Shown here one piece after another: positions 1 through 11,137 of a DNA stretch of 64,000 nt. The stretch's first letter is position 1. The number at the start of each line of letters is the position of its first letter. The notes under the pieces are model-generated. The model ran no database searches. It had not been told where the DNA came from and saw nothing but the letters and a program-made list of their open reading frames with translations. Both the position numbers and the translations under genes were made by a program. This DNA comes from [Phialemoniopsis] sp. UDSM-2020 (lineage: Eukaryota; Ascomycota; Sordariomycetes; Thyridiales; Thyridiaceae). The stretch is from positions 1,798,001 to 1,862,000 of the forward strand of contig JAEILZ010000007.1 in assembly GCA_018873225.1 (NCBI GenBank). Direction: 5' to 3'.

Positions 1-868
1 GGATCATCTGCTCTAAGCGTCCCACAGAGTGGAAATCAGCGATCTTCCATGGAGGAACCTCGACCGTATATTTGAAGGGGCCAATGGAAATTTCCTCGCT
101 CTGGAAATCAAACGACTCCGTCTCAGAGTGAAGTCTGAGAGGATATCCTGTCGGGTTCTTGACCAAGGCATACTTTCGAGCTCGATGCTCCATGTCTTCG
201 TTTATAACCCTCACAGCCTTCTCGAGGTTACCCTGGAAAGGCTCACGGAACACTGCGCTCTCGATGCTGTGTGCATGTTCCAGGATTTCGGTTTGGTATT
301 GGCGCTTGATTCCCGAGGATGTGGTAAGAGGGCGTTTGAACCGAAGAGTCTTGCCAACTTCGTACTGCAGTGCATTGCGAATTGCCCGAACCAGATCCTT
401 GTCGTCGCGAATCTCCCCAAAGACTTTGAGAAGTTGCTCAACCTCTTGTGGATGAGAGAGTCGATAATGCTGCGCGGTGGGATGTTCCTTCACCTTGGTA
501 CGTGTAGCTTCTCTCAATGACTCTCTGTCTTCAGGCGGAAACGGGAGGACCGGTTGAGTGTTGAGATCGAGATGATGCGCGAGAACCCTCGTATCTAGAG
601 CGTATTCGTTGATGCGCTGATCCGGAACACGATGGCTATCCTGAAGAGGTTTCCAGACTGTAAGATCAAAATCACTCTGTGATCCGAGTGACTCTGAATC
701 ACCCAGAGGGTCATTTGGGACAGATTCTGGAGCGAGTGACTGCTCACTCTTGAAATCCTCGTGGAAATACTCAAGCAGATATGCGAGAATGTGTGAAATG
801 GAAAGAGTGTCGTTGAGTTGTGCAATTTCCTGTCCAACTTGGACGCGTCGACGATATCTGGCCTCCAT
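1..868 (-). CDS. Partial MAT-locus gene, possibly MAT1-1-2-like (runs off left edge)
   Basis: An uninterrupted minus-strand frame runs from an ATG at 868 to base 1 with no stop, about 289 codons, so the C-terminus lies outside the window. The start has A at -3 and a TATA-like element about 60 bp upstream. The protein begins MEARYRRRVQ, is acidic and Ser-rich around residues 45-75, and later has a run with Gly-Pro-Phe and Pro-Pro-Trp near its visible end. No HMG box or alpha-box is visible. Its position, divergent from MAT1-2-1, makes it a mating-type-locus gene. The length, the lack of known domains and the Pro/aromatic motifs suggest the MAT1-1-2 (PPF/HPG domain) family, which in some Sordariomycetes occurs beside MAT1-2-1. 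That name is an inference from position and weak resemblance; a lineage-specific MAT1-2-x gene is the main alternative. Confidence 0.6.
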   Translation of the reverse strand, partial: MEARYRRRVQVGQEIAQLNDTLSISHILAYLLEYFHEDFKSEQSLAPESVPNDPLGDSESLGSQSDFDLTVWKPLQDSHRVPDQRINEYALDTRVLAHHLDLNTQPVLPFPPEDRESLREATRTKVKEHPTAQHYRLSHPQEVEQLLKVFGEIRDDKDLVRAIRNALQYEVGKTLRFKRPLTTSSGIKRQYQTEILEHAHSIESAVFREPFQGNLEKAVRVINEDMEHRARKYALVKNPTGYPLRLHSETESFDFQSEEISIGPFKYTVEVPPWKIADFHSVGRLEQMI

Positions 869-928
869 TTTGAAGGTTTGGAGTTGTCGAGAAGTTGGAT
901 AGGAAATACAGGAGAGAGGTGAGGCTGG

Positions 929-936
929 ATTATATA
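929..936 (-). promoter_or_regulatory. TATA-like element of the left-edge gene
   Basis: TATATAAT on the minus strand, about 61 bp upstream of the ATG at 868. It is the only strong TATA-like match near that start. Positional inference only. Confidence 0.4.
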
Positions 937-1245
937 CAGAGCCGGAGGATTGTAAAAACGCAGCAGAGCCTCCTTTCTTGCCACACTCTCAGATTCTATT
1001 CACCTTGCAATGAGTGACCGTACAGCTCAGTGAAGTCTCTTTGTCCATCAATAAGTACCTCTGTATCTCCCACAATAAATTATTTTCACGGGCCTATTTT
1101 AAATCCCACAGTGGCCGCTCTCATCTCGAACCTCGCTGCCCTCGGCAACCCCCACTTCTTCCCAACACTCACTATAAATTCCCTTTCCTCCTCCCATCCC
1201 CCCCCTCACTTTCTATCAACACACAACTTTTTCGAAAGTCAAATC

Positions 1246-1312
1246 TGAGCACCTCAAACTCGGATTTTCCTTTCGAAATCCCCTCCCTTTAAACTTGAGC
1301 ACCTCAAACTCG
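1246..1312. repeat. 17-bp direct repeat upstream of MAT1-2-1
   Basis: The sequence TGAGCACCTCAAACTCG occurs at 1246-1262 and again at 1296-1312, a 50-bp offset, within 140 bp of the MAT1-2-1 start. The spacer also carries a TTTCGAAA-like word that recurs just before the first copy, which hints at a small tandem duplication. It could be a binding site or a neutral duplication. Confidence 0.7.
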
Positions 1313-1385
1313 AGTTTGTCATTCTCCTTCCCTTTCCACTCTCAATTCTCGCACCTGATCAACCGATCCCATCGACAACATCACG

Positions 1386-2444
1386 ATGTCTGCTCCGGTC
1401 CTCTTCACCGTCTCTCTCGGCGGTGGAAACACCATCCAGACCTACGTTCCCGTTCAGGTTCTCCAGGGCCTCTGGGACCAGCTCGAGACCCAGGTCAATC
1501 ACTTCAACGACGTCATCTCCATTCCTGGTCACTTCGTGGCCTCGCTTGACCACGGTGCTCAGCATTACATTCTTCACAAATACGAGTAAGTTCACAATCA
1601 TCTCAGATTCTACCACCTCGAAACTGATCAAATTATTTGCAGGCAGAAGACCGGCAAAGAGCCTCTGTTCGTTCGCGACGGTTCTCACGTCGCTCGCTAC
1701 TACATCGGTCCCGAGAACAAGTTCGACCGTGCTTGCATTATTCCCCAGGAGAAGGGAACCCTGGACATCTTCATGCCTTCTGGCCCAGGTCTCAACGGCA
1801 AGACCGACACCTCTTCCCCGGCTGCTGATGTCACCGGATGTGAGGATGTCGAGCCTAAGCCGGCCAAGATCCCTCGCCCCCCCAACGCCTACATCCTCTA
1901 TCGCAAGGACAATCACGGTCTGGTCAAGAAGATGTATCCTGACATCCACAACAACGAGATTTGTAAGTCCAATATAAGATACAATTACAAAACAACGCTG
2001 ACCGTTTTAGCCGTTATCCTGGGAGAGAAGTGGAACAACGAGGATCCTCAGGTTCGCAAGAAGTATGCTCGCATGGCTACCGAGGTCAAGCTGAAGCTTC
2101 TCGAGAAGTATCCCGACTACCGCTACCAGCCGCGCAAGGTTGGAGAGAAGAAGCGTCGTAATCGCAAGAACAACAAGTCTCTTGCTGGCGTCAACGGCAC
2201 TCTTTCTTCTGGCCGTGTCCTCACTATCCCTATGGGCGCCAACAACCTCTCTGCCATGCAGGGTAACGAGCATCAGTTCACTGATGGTATCTCTCGCGCC
2301 TCTTCTGACGGCATGGATGCCTCTCCTCAGCCGGAGATTGACGACGAGCTTGTCTTGGACTGGACCGAGGCTGTCAAGTGGCTCTCCACTGGTGAGCCTG
2401 ACCAGGGCCAGGACTTCACCCTCTTCCCCGCCGCTCAGATTTAA
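1386..2444 (+). CDS. MAT1-2-1: MAT1-2-1, HMG-box mating-type transcription factor
   Basis: Three exons, 1386-1585, 1643-1962 and 2011-2444, give 317 aa. The MATA_HMG box lies at about residues 141-212 and opens with IPRPPNAYILYRKD, followed by the WNNEDP and basic YRYQPRK parts. The second intron interrupts the codon of Ser174 (ATT T|CC), the intron position conserved in MAT1-2-1 genes. Family knowledge: a nuclear DNA-binding regulator of mating identity that controls pheromone and receptor genes in MAT1-2 strains. The N-terminal half is the conserved MAT1-2-1 extension; the C-terminus is polar and acidic. Both introns have GTAAG donors. It is divergent from the left-edge gene and is followed by APN2 in the opposite orientation, the expected flank. 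Product call is very secure. Confidence 0.97.
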
Positions 2445-3179
2445 GCCTAGGCTTGCATTTCCCATATCACTGGCTATCCGTTTGTCTGCCTACCTGCGAG
2501 GCTCATGAGTCCTTGCTGGCTAACAGATAGCAACTTCTGCCGGTCTTGAAGGGAAAGATTAAAGCCGAAGGCTTGTGTACCACTTCCTCGCGTTTCTGAT
2601 TTTTATTTTTCATTGCTTTCGTCTTTCCTCTGGTTGTCTTCCAGTTCGCGGGAGGATGCCCACATCTGTGGTGCCTTTCCTCTCGTCTGCCTCGAAACTG
2701 GTCGTCGTTATCCCCATCATCAACAGGGGCGTTCCTATCTTCTCTTTGAACGGCTAACTGACTTCGACATCGACGCTTTCTGGCTGCGAACACCGGAACA
2801 ACCAAGGGTAGGATATCTGCGGAAGGATTTAATCAGTGGGGAAGGTGGAAAAGATCGGTGCGTTTTGTACATTAGACTAGAAAAACCCATAAAGAATCTC
2901 ACGGTTCACCAACTTCCTTGTTCCTTGCTCTCTGTGATCTCGTGATACTTCTCCACGGCTTTCCCTCATCATTGATACGAAGGCATCATTCGCTACCTGG
3001 CAATAGCACTGGGCTACACTTCACGAGATCACGTCAGGTGGCTGAGAGCGCCCAGCCAAGCGTATAGAAAGGCATCGTTATTTTACTGCTGGAGGGTATC
3101 TATTTGCAAAGCGACTTGGGAATAGCTTCATCATCTTTCTGCTTCACCCGCCGACGGTAACGCCACTGTTATTACTCTT
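2445..3179. other. MAT1-2-1 / APN2 convergent intergenic region
   Basis: No gene seen in these 735 bp. Both neighbours end here, so it holds two 3' UTRs and, if the species is heterothallic, probably the right border of the idiomorph. Short open frames here have no recognisable content. Confidence 0.5.
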
Positions 3180-5388
3180 TTATTGCCCGCCGGTCCAGTC
3201 ACTGCTCCAAATGAAGGTCCCGCATCGCCACTGTGTACCCGTCTCCTTCTGACCCGAAGGGCCCAGCGGCCGCCGACAGATGTAGAAAGACCTGCCTGGA
3301 GAAGAAGTCAGCAAGTGCCTATGAAGGGCGGGAGTCTAAAGGCGAAGAGAGAGCATGTTTCAATGCAGAGATCTCGCCAAGGGAGGAAGGAAGAGCAACA
3401 CTTACCGCAGTTGACGCCAGGCTTCTTGGTCAGGAGGCTCATGCAGGGCTCGCCATGCTCACACTTTGGAGGCACCCTTTTGCCGAGTAGCTTGGACCAG
3501 GACTCCTTGTTCTCTATGGGATCGAAGACCTCCTTGTCTGCTGTGCTACCTGCGTGGGGCCGCTGGGGAGAGGTTTCTGTAAAGCTCTCGGATGGGAGCT
3601 TTGTGGGGACCTCTTCATCGGGAGTATCTTTTGGTATGCTGGCCGAGACGAGCTTTGAGTTTGGAGAGATGGTGGGTGTATTCTTGCCTGAGCTGCTGGA
3701 AGCGGTATTGTTCCCAGTCGAAGAGGGCTTGGGCTTAAAGAAACCAGTCAGACTACTTTGTCCGGGACCAGGTGTAGACTTGTTTGTTGTGTCTTTTCCT
3801 GAAATTGCCTTCGTTTTCTTCTGGGGGCGACTCATAGACTCGCTGCGGGCCAGCGAGCGTTTCTGGGGACTGGGCTGTGATGATGCTTGAGAAAGAGATG
3901 GCGTCGGTGGCGGACTCTTCGCTTTGATAAGGTCTTCTGGGATATCTTGAGATTTGGAGCTCGAGGTTGAGGAGCTGTCGTGGATATTGTTGGGCTTTGG
4001 CATGGAGGGAGTAGTTGTGGATGACGTGGGCTTCTTGAAGAACATGTCTTTGATGCTGCGTCGACGATCGAACTCGGGGATGAGCTTGGCGGAGAAAGGG
4101 AGAAGATCTTTTACCGTCCAGTCTCGAAGACGCTGTCCATTCTGGAACATGCCAGCTGGGTTCATCAGGTCTTCGATGTGGACCTCCTTTGCCTCGTGCT
4201 TCACAGTATCTCCTAGCGTCGCGTAGACTGGGCAGTGGTCCGAGCCCTGCAAGCCTTCCTGGATATTCGAGTCGATAAACCAGTCTTTGATCCCATCGCT
4301 GCAGACGACGTAGTCGATGCGGCTGCCAAAGTTCCCGGGGCGGCAATTCTTCTTCGTCTCCCAGCACGTGTACATTCCCTCTCTGGTGGGATGGAATTCT
4401 CGACAGAGATCCCACATGATAGGCTTCTCGCGGCCTTCGTCTCGGTCCCCGATGACTTTGCCGCCAAAAACTAGCTGATTGAAGAACCGTCGCGATGGCA
4501 TCGAGAGAAAGTCGTCTAGAGTCATGCCTTCTTTGCGAAGCTGCTCGGCTAGCCCGGCCGTGTCTCGCTGATCGCGAATTATGTTGAGGTCTCCTGTCAG
4601 AACGACCTGCTTGCCCATGGCGACGAGGTTTCGTATCCGAGCGTCGAGGGCATCGATAAAGCCTAGCCGGAATTCTGTCCGAGTGTCGTCTCTGGTGGCT
4701 GGACTGTACACACCAAAGAGCACAAAGGCCGGGAATTCAAGAATGACACAGCGGCCCTCGGAATCGAGAGTGGCCTCGTCGATGCTACTGGAGAGCTGAC
4801 CGGGCCGTGGGTACCCGCCAATCTGCTGATCCTCAGGGAGGTCGCGGAACTTGGTCGTTGAATTCGGGGGACACAGAATACCTGTGACGCCTTCCTCTGC
4901 ACGTATTGGCGCGCATTTGGAGTTCCTCGTATAGATAGCAACGCCTGAATATCCTAAATGGAAAGGTCAGTACATTGAATCGAAGCGAAGAAGGTCTTTC
5001 GGCTGTACCTTTTTTATGCTTAGGAAGACTGAAGTACACGTCCCATCCAGGGACGAGCACCATATCATCTCGTAGATCTTTGCGCTGGATCTTGGTCTCT
5101 TGCATGATGACGATGTCCGCCTCTAGAATCTCAAACATGGCCTGGACAGCAGAGTCAGTACGTGGGCCCTAGCTTTTGTTCGAGGAGACTCGCCTGGAAC
5201 GTCCGATCCCGGTTCCATGGCTGGTACCCGAACGGATTCCTTCAAATCCCGTCAGCCTCAAGATCAACAACTCTGGATGTCTTCCACACACCTGATACCG
5301 TTCACTGCGAAGCTGGTCAGCACACTGCATGGGGCGGGGAGGGGAAGGCACGACACTCACCGTTCCACGTCGTGATGCGCAAGCCCAT
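3180..5388 (-). CDS. APN2: APN2, AP endonuclease (DNA lyase)
   Basis: Six exons on the minus strand: 5388-5361, 5304-5292, 5239-5194, 5141-5009, 4953-3406 and 3295-3180, giving 627 aa with every junction in phase. The exonuclease-III/endonuclease fold shows TTWNVNGIR at residues 6-14, catalytic MQETKIQ with Glu44, TGDLNI, GSRIDYV and the terminal GSDHCP motif. A low-complexity Ser/Pro linker follows, then a C-terminal zf-GRF finger whose cysteines flank the last intron and which includes the GPSG and W-R-CGTF-W signatures. Family role: repair of abasic sites and blocked 3' ends in the nucleus. Two oddities are a 13-nt exon (5292-5304) and a GC-AG third intron (CAG|GCGAGT donor at 5193). It is the standard MAT flank. 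Confidence 0.95.
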
Positions 5389-6030
5389 CTTTGCGCATTC
5401 TGGGGATTCACCCCGGACAGATCTAGGAGGTTCTTTCGTAGATTACGAGAAAGTGCATCGAAGAAACGAACGCTCATCCGCACCCCGACCAAGCTGACTT
5501 CACTTCACGCGATGTCCAGGACATTGGCGGGGGTGCCTCACCAGCCTTTCGTGCTGATTGACAGACTCTCCTGCCAGTATTTACGCAAGCGCAAAAGCTT
5601 CACCTCAACGCCCTACGTCTCAAATTCAAAATTCCCCCTTTTGTCGCGCTGCGAGCACTCAGAACGCTTTAGAAACCCGCTCATTGTCAGATTGCCAATG
5701 ACGTGCCTCATCTTCCGGGGCGCCTCGATGACGCGCGGTCACATGATCGTTCACCTGACTCAGCACCTGCACCTCACCCAGGAGCATTGGCCAATCACGG
5801 CCCCAGAAGCGGGTAAGGTAAGCAAAAGCCCTCGGAAAAATGACATGACCTGATCCTCTCCGGGACCTTGGACCTAAATTGACCTCATCCCATACAATCA
5901 ACCCTCCTTGTTTGTAGGTACACCACCACCCAACACCTCAACCCGAGCTACCACTTCAATTATCGGGAGCTCTCCACTCACTGCTTCTGCGTCAATAGAA
6001 ATTGCGAATCTCCCCTCCGAACCCCCCAAG
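5389..6030. promoter_or_regulatory. Divergent APN2 / COX13 promoter region
   Basis: The 642 bp separates divergent starts, so it should carry both promoters. Nothing resembling a gene, tRNA or strong TATA box was seen; the part just before COX13 is CT- and CA-rich, as fungal leaders often are. Confidence 0.4.
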
Positions 6031-6838
6031 ATGTTCAACGCTCGCCAGATCCTCCGCTCGGCGCCGCGCTTCGCCCGCCAGGCTCGCGCCCCCGCCCAGC
6101 GCCGCCTCATGAGCTCCCCGGCCACCGGCTCCAGCACCGAGAACGCCTTCGTCCGCGAGCGCCAGGCCGTCAAGGAGCACGCCGCTGGCACCACTGGTAC
6201 GTTTCATGTCTATCCAGCGCAGGCGGGGCGCCAATTGAGAGCTCACCGGCCTCGGTCGGAAGCTCTCCAGAAATGGCGTGTTATCAAGTCATGGGAAATT
6301 GCTGCTAACATATCTTGATACAGCTCTGTGGAAGAAGATCTCTATCTAGTATGTGACCCTGTTACCTCGATACACTTCACCTGTTCCTATTCCTCGAACT
6401 TCACGATTGGACCTTTGATGGCTGCGTCTGCGAGAAAAGGGATGCCCGACAAGAGATGGAATCAAGACACGATGATGGCGTGACTTGGCAATGAGGCATA
6501 GGGGAACCGACGCAGGGGAAGACATCACGGTCAAGACGTTCATGGAGCTAACAATATCGCAGCGGCACCATCCCCGCCCTCATTGCCGCCAGCATCAACG
6601 CCTACTACCTGTGGAACGAGCACTGGGAGCACTGGAGCCACATGCCTCCTCTGGAGGAGCGCACCGAGTACCCGTACCAGAACATCCGCACCCGCAACTA
6701 CCAGTGGGGCGACGGTGACAAGACCATCTTGTACGTTTCTTCGGACTCAAAGAGTCACATTTGGAACACTATCAACTAACTCGAGACAACAGCTGGAACG
6801 ACAAGGTCAACTACCACAACAAGGACAAGACCGCCTAA
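6031..6838 (+). CDS. COX13: Cytochrome c oxidase subunit 6A (COX13)
   Basis: Four exons, 6031-6196, 6324-6348, 6563-6730 and 6793-6838, give 134 aa. The first about 30 residues (MFNARQILRSAPRFARQ...) form an Arg/Ala-rich mitochondrial presequence without acidic residues. One membrane segment follows (TIPALIAASINAYYLW), then the family block with EHWEHWSHMPPLEERTEYPYQ and a C-terminal GDGDKTIFWNDKVN. Family role: nuclear-encoded regulatory subunit of complex IV in the mitochondrial inner membrane. The second exon is only 25 nt. Its place between APN2 and APC5 is the conserved MAT-flank order. Confidence 0.96.
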
Positions 6839-7378
6839 GCTGGGATACCCTGCAGAAGGATCGGTGATCTAGGTGATTTGGTCTACGTAGCGTGGTTGTT
6901 GTAGGACTTTTCGAGAGGAGCTGTAGAGCGGTGGACAAACAGGTGAAGAAGGCCTGGTCAACATGTACATGTTTCCTTGAGTCTCACCATCATCAATCAA
7001 AACCATTATCTCAATCAACAGTTCCCACGAGAGAGTGCATGTGCTTCAAGAGACTCCCCGAAACTTGAACTGCTTTCTTACATTGACATGTCTCTTACTT
7101 GATTTCGGGCTGCGCGAGGATTGCCTGATCATAAGCTAACTACTGCTGATGCCCCTGCGACAAATGGACTTGCAACTGCCGTCCGACCTTCCCGTGTGGC
7201 CCGTCATCTATCTTGATAGTTCGTGTTAGGCCGATGGCATTGGTGTTGGCCAGCTCCTCGTCGCTGTCCAGCCATATCTTCATTGGTTGTGTATTTTATG
7301 GATGTTCCTCCTCGCGGTCATAGCTTTCCCAGCCCCTGAAATACTTCGACAACAATCAAATCCCGCCGGTTGATGTGA
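6839..7378. other. COX13 / APC5 convergent intergenic region
   Basis: These 540 bp between two converging genes contain their 3' UTRs. No further gene, RNA or repeat was seen. Confidence 0.4.
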
Positions 7379-9853
7379 CTACACTCCTTCGGGGATCTTC
7401 CTCACAACCCGGTATTGATCCAGATACACCTTAGCCGACGCCTTGTCCCCGAGCGCCGCCATGATAGTCGCCTGCTTCGCCAGCATCTCGCATTGCTTCT
7501 CCACGTCCTCGACAGCCGCATATCTAACAAACGCCTTGTCGAGCGCGGCGTGCGCCTTTTTGTTCAGCTCGGCCCTCTTCACCGAACCTGCAGCAGCCTC
7601 GCCGGCGCTGCCCACGTAAGAGTCCGCGAGTAGCGAATATAGTTGGGCGACCATGAACGAGGCATCGCACTCTATACAGCGCGGGATGACCGGCAACAAG
7701 ATCTGCGTTGCACCCTCAAACTCGCCGAGGGAGATCAAGACGTTGGCGATGGCACCAATGGCCTGCCATAGTAAGGGCATGGACCTCGAGCGCCAAGCCA
7801 AACGGGCGGCTCGCATGGAGAGGGTAAAGCCTCGCTGCGGACGTCCGACTATGCTGTAGAGGTGCGCCTTCATAAGCAGTAACCTCACACGCATCGTGAC
7901 GTCGTGATCTTTATCATTCAAACCTTCTAGTAACTGCTCGACCTTGGCAAACGCTGCCTGTAGATCGCCTCTGCGCTCAAGGCACTCGATGTGCAACGCA
8001 TCGACGATGAAGGAGATATCGGAGTGCGGATCGGTAGCTTGGCCTTGAAGAAGCTGCGACAGTAGGTACTCGGCACTGTCCAGATCATTTCGGTGTAGAT
8101 CTCTTCGCAGCTTCAAGAGCCCACGGTACGTGCGCCAAAACTGGCCCGATTTCCACGTCCGCAGTGCGTTCTGGTCAACGCCTTCCAATTTCCCCATGGC
8201 CTCGTCATATTTCCCCCTACCTGCTAGCAGCGAAGAAAATCGAGTCGTGATTCTGAGCTCGTCATCAAAGGTGCAATTGCGTGCGTGGCACCGGAGAAAC
8301 ACTTCGCAAGTCATGCGTGACAAGGAAGTTAAACCAAGCCTGTCCCATAGGGCAAGGGTCACGTTGAGTTGGTGGCCCATGGCGCCTTTGAGATTCCGTT
8401 GCACGATAACCTGAGAGCTCCGGACCATGTACTCGACCGATGTAGCGACGCTCTCGCCGTGAGCCATGCCCATCTTGGCTTCGCTGAGGAGTGAACTGCT
8501 CCAGAGAGGCCAAGCGCCAGTCTCCTTGGCCTTGACTCGCATATAAGCAAGGTTTTCTTTCCTGGACCCGAGCATACTGTTGGACTCGAGCTCGGACAGG
8601 AACTCGGGGTGAGCCTGCCCGAAGTGGAATAGCCAACTCAATGAAAAGTTAAGACAGCTGTTGTCGCGGTTCTCCCTGGCAGTGGACACCGTCTCCAGCA
8701 TGGCGGACACTGCTTCTTTGTAGCAGCCAAAGTCGGCTTGGAGCACCGCCAGATTGAGTAGCGCATATTGATAGAACAGGCGATCCCTGTTTGACATGGT
8801 GTAGTCGAAATATCGATGGAGGCAGTCGAATGCAGTGGTATAGTCCCCTGACCTCCATGCCTCGAGGTAGCTGCACGACGTTAGCAATCCGTTCTTGGAC
8901 CTAACAGGGGCTGCCATCGAGTACGTACCTGAGGTAGTGCGACAAGCTTGGAAGCATAGACACATCCTTCAATAGGAATTGGAACTGATGCCTCAGCTCA
9001 GGAGGAACGCGCGTGTTGTACTCTGTGACTTTTGAGTTAGCGAGTACCGCCCAGTGCATACTCTAAGCTGTGATAAATGTGGATGGTACTGACTCTGCAT
9101 CTGCTCGACTTGGAATTCGAGGAGCTTCTCGGCATCTTCCGAGCTGACGGGTAACTGCGCTGCCCGCGGATCGACAAGCATATCGCCGTATACTACACTG
9201 GCGATATCACCGGTACGCCCTTGCCACTCGTGCTGGCCCTCCTGTAGAACCGAGTCGAAGCTCAGGGCTGAAAAATGGGTGTATCTCCTTGAAAAGTACG
9301 GGCTAGTCGGCTGTCTGTACCTGACAAACTCCTTCCACAGATGTCCGATGTCGTGGAAACGCAGCCTGAAGAACTCGATATAGCACCGCCGGACGAACCT
9401 ACCGCACGGAGAATTGTGCGTAAAGCGGATCGTCCCTTCAGCTGGAAGCTCTTGACCGGCCTCCGCCATCCGTCTCTTTTCCTCTCTAGACAAAGCCAAC
9501 ATCATTGGAATGTAGTCAAAGAACTCTTGGAGCTTGTCCAGCGAGTCGAGATCCCAGAGACGCTTGAGAAACACGTCCCAGAGGCGCCTGCCCGGCAAGC
9601 CGATGGCTGACATATGGGGCCCGAGGAGCGCCTCAAAGTCCTGGATGGAAACGATGTTCCGGGCAGTGTGTTGCGCCTTTGACCAGCTTCTCCCTGACAA
9701 GCCAGCATCTGACGGTCCGCTGTCGATGAGCTGACCGGCCAAGAAAGAGCAGACATTGAGGAACGCGTAGTTTGGCACAGCCTCAGCGACATAAAGCTCC
9801 ATGAGTGCCAGTAATACCACCCTGGCGGGCGTCAGGAACCGTGGAGTGCTCAT
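7379..9853 (-). CDS. APC5: Anaphase-promoting complex subunit 5
   Basis: Three exons, 9853-9094, 9022-8929 and 8870-7379, give 781 aa. The start MSTPRFLTPARVVLLALMELY matches the hydrophobic N-terminus of fungal Apc5. After the second intron comes the ANAPC5 TPR signature YLEAWRSGDYTTAFDCLHRY followed by FDYTMSNRDRLFYQYALLNLA. The rest is TPR-like helices rich in Leu/Ala pairs, as expected for a scaffold subunit. Family role: the cullin-RING ubiquitin ligase that targets securin and cyclins, in the nucleus. Linkage with APN2 and COX13 on the right of MAT is standard in Sordariomycetes and supports the call. Confidence 0.93.
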
Positions 9854-11137
9854 ATTGAGAATACTCTTAATCAGAGGTGAGGCGATTGGATGTGAAGAAG
9901 AGAAGAACCGGGTTCAAGAGGAGTCGTTGCACATAATGTGAGCCGCAGACATGAGTTCCGGTTGCTCCTCGTTAGGCTTGTGGCCATCCACCTTGACACA
10001 GCGGAGATGCGCTTAGAAACTCATTCCGCTGGCAGCAAGTGGAGGAAGATTTCAATTTCTCAAGTCGTCAGGCAAGTGAATCCAGTTTCTTGTTGCTGGG
10101 GTGAAGGGTGAATAGGAAATCTGTAGTGTCGTTGCCAGAAGCATAAGTGAAGGTGCACGCGATGCCAGTCGCGTATCGTGGTGATAAGCGCGGGATGAGC
10201 TTAATTGGACGCACCTGCTATGGTGGGTCCGCCACCCAGTAAATGCCAAAGGTATGCGCTGGAGAAGGCGCTGAAGCTTGGAGCAAAAGGGGAAAAAGCG
10301 CACTAAGATTTAGCTCTCTCACCCGCTAAAGCCCTCTGAAACATGATGTGGTGAGAATCTTAGGCTGCGACAAAAAAAAAGAGGAAAAGGAAAGAAGTGG
10401 TTGAGCGGATCGCCCAAAGCCGCTAAATATGGCAGGAAAGGCACAAACATATCGAATAAGGGAAAGTCGTACCGACAACTGGCATCACTCATGTTCGGGG
10501 AGGAAAGACGATGATTGGAAGGTTTAGGGAGGCGAGACGAGCACTTGGTTTCCCTAACACCAGATGAGGAAGGCAGGGAAGGGAAAATTGGCTACTCTTG
10601 AGGAGGGAAGGAGCGTAGTAAGGTCCAGGAAGACTGTTTCAAATGACCTGAGTAAGGACTTGATGCATCAAAAATCACTTCATGGAAATGTCGCCGCCCA
10701 TGTGTGAATAAGGAATGAGGTCATGACAGACCCAAGTTCTATTCCAAGCAACTCCTTCCCCCTGCAGAGGAGGAAGCAGGGTATATCGCCCACCCTCCTG
10801 GTGCCCTGATCATATTCTACGCCTACTAACTAGACGAAACACAAAAAGAAGATTCGATATTTCAGAGACCCATCGCCAACATGATTAGGTGGGAGTGCCG
10901 CAATACCAGACAAAGGTAAAGCGGGAAAAAGTTGAGTGAGAGGAAAAAAGAAAAAGGTATCAATGAGACTGTGTTGTAGGTGTGCGCGCGCCGTGATCCG
11001 TCCATAAATGCTCCTGGCACCAAAAGTAAACCCATAATAAAGTAGTGTCCGTAGCCGCATAACTTTCCCCGCTTCTCCTGCACGCAAAGTGATGTGATGC
11101 GGGCAGGACGACATGACTGGCAACCGCCTTCGACTCA
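9854..11137. other. Intergenic region APC5 / RING gene
   Basis: About 1.3 kb with the APC5 promoter at the left and the 3' end of the RING gene at the right. It includes an A-run and purine-rich stretch near 10370-10400 and again near 10920-10950. I see no gene; minus-strand frames at 10830-11141 lack recognisable content and probably belong to the 3' UTR of the RING gene. Confidence 0.4.

Larger units (their letters stand above)
869..1385. promoter_or_regulatory. Divergent promoter between the two MAT-locus genes
   Basis: The 517 bp between two divergent starts must hold both promoters. It contains a TATA-like element for the minus gene (929-936), TATAAAT at 1173-1179 on the plus strand about 210 bp before the MAT1-2-1 ATG, a pyrimidine-rich leader from about 1140, and a 17-bp direct repeat (1246-1262 and 1296-1312) in the probable MAT1-2-1 5' leader. 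No other gene is seen. Confidence 0.5.

Noticed and set aside
29..520. Plus-strand frame of 163 aa at the left edge
   Set aside because: Antisense to the open minus-strand gene 1-868, which has the better start, promoter and composition.
1359..1949. Minus-strand 196-aa frame under MAT1-2-1
   Set aside because: Antisense shadow of the MAT1-2-1 exons.
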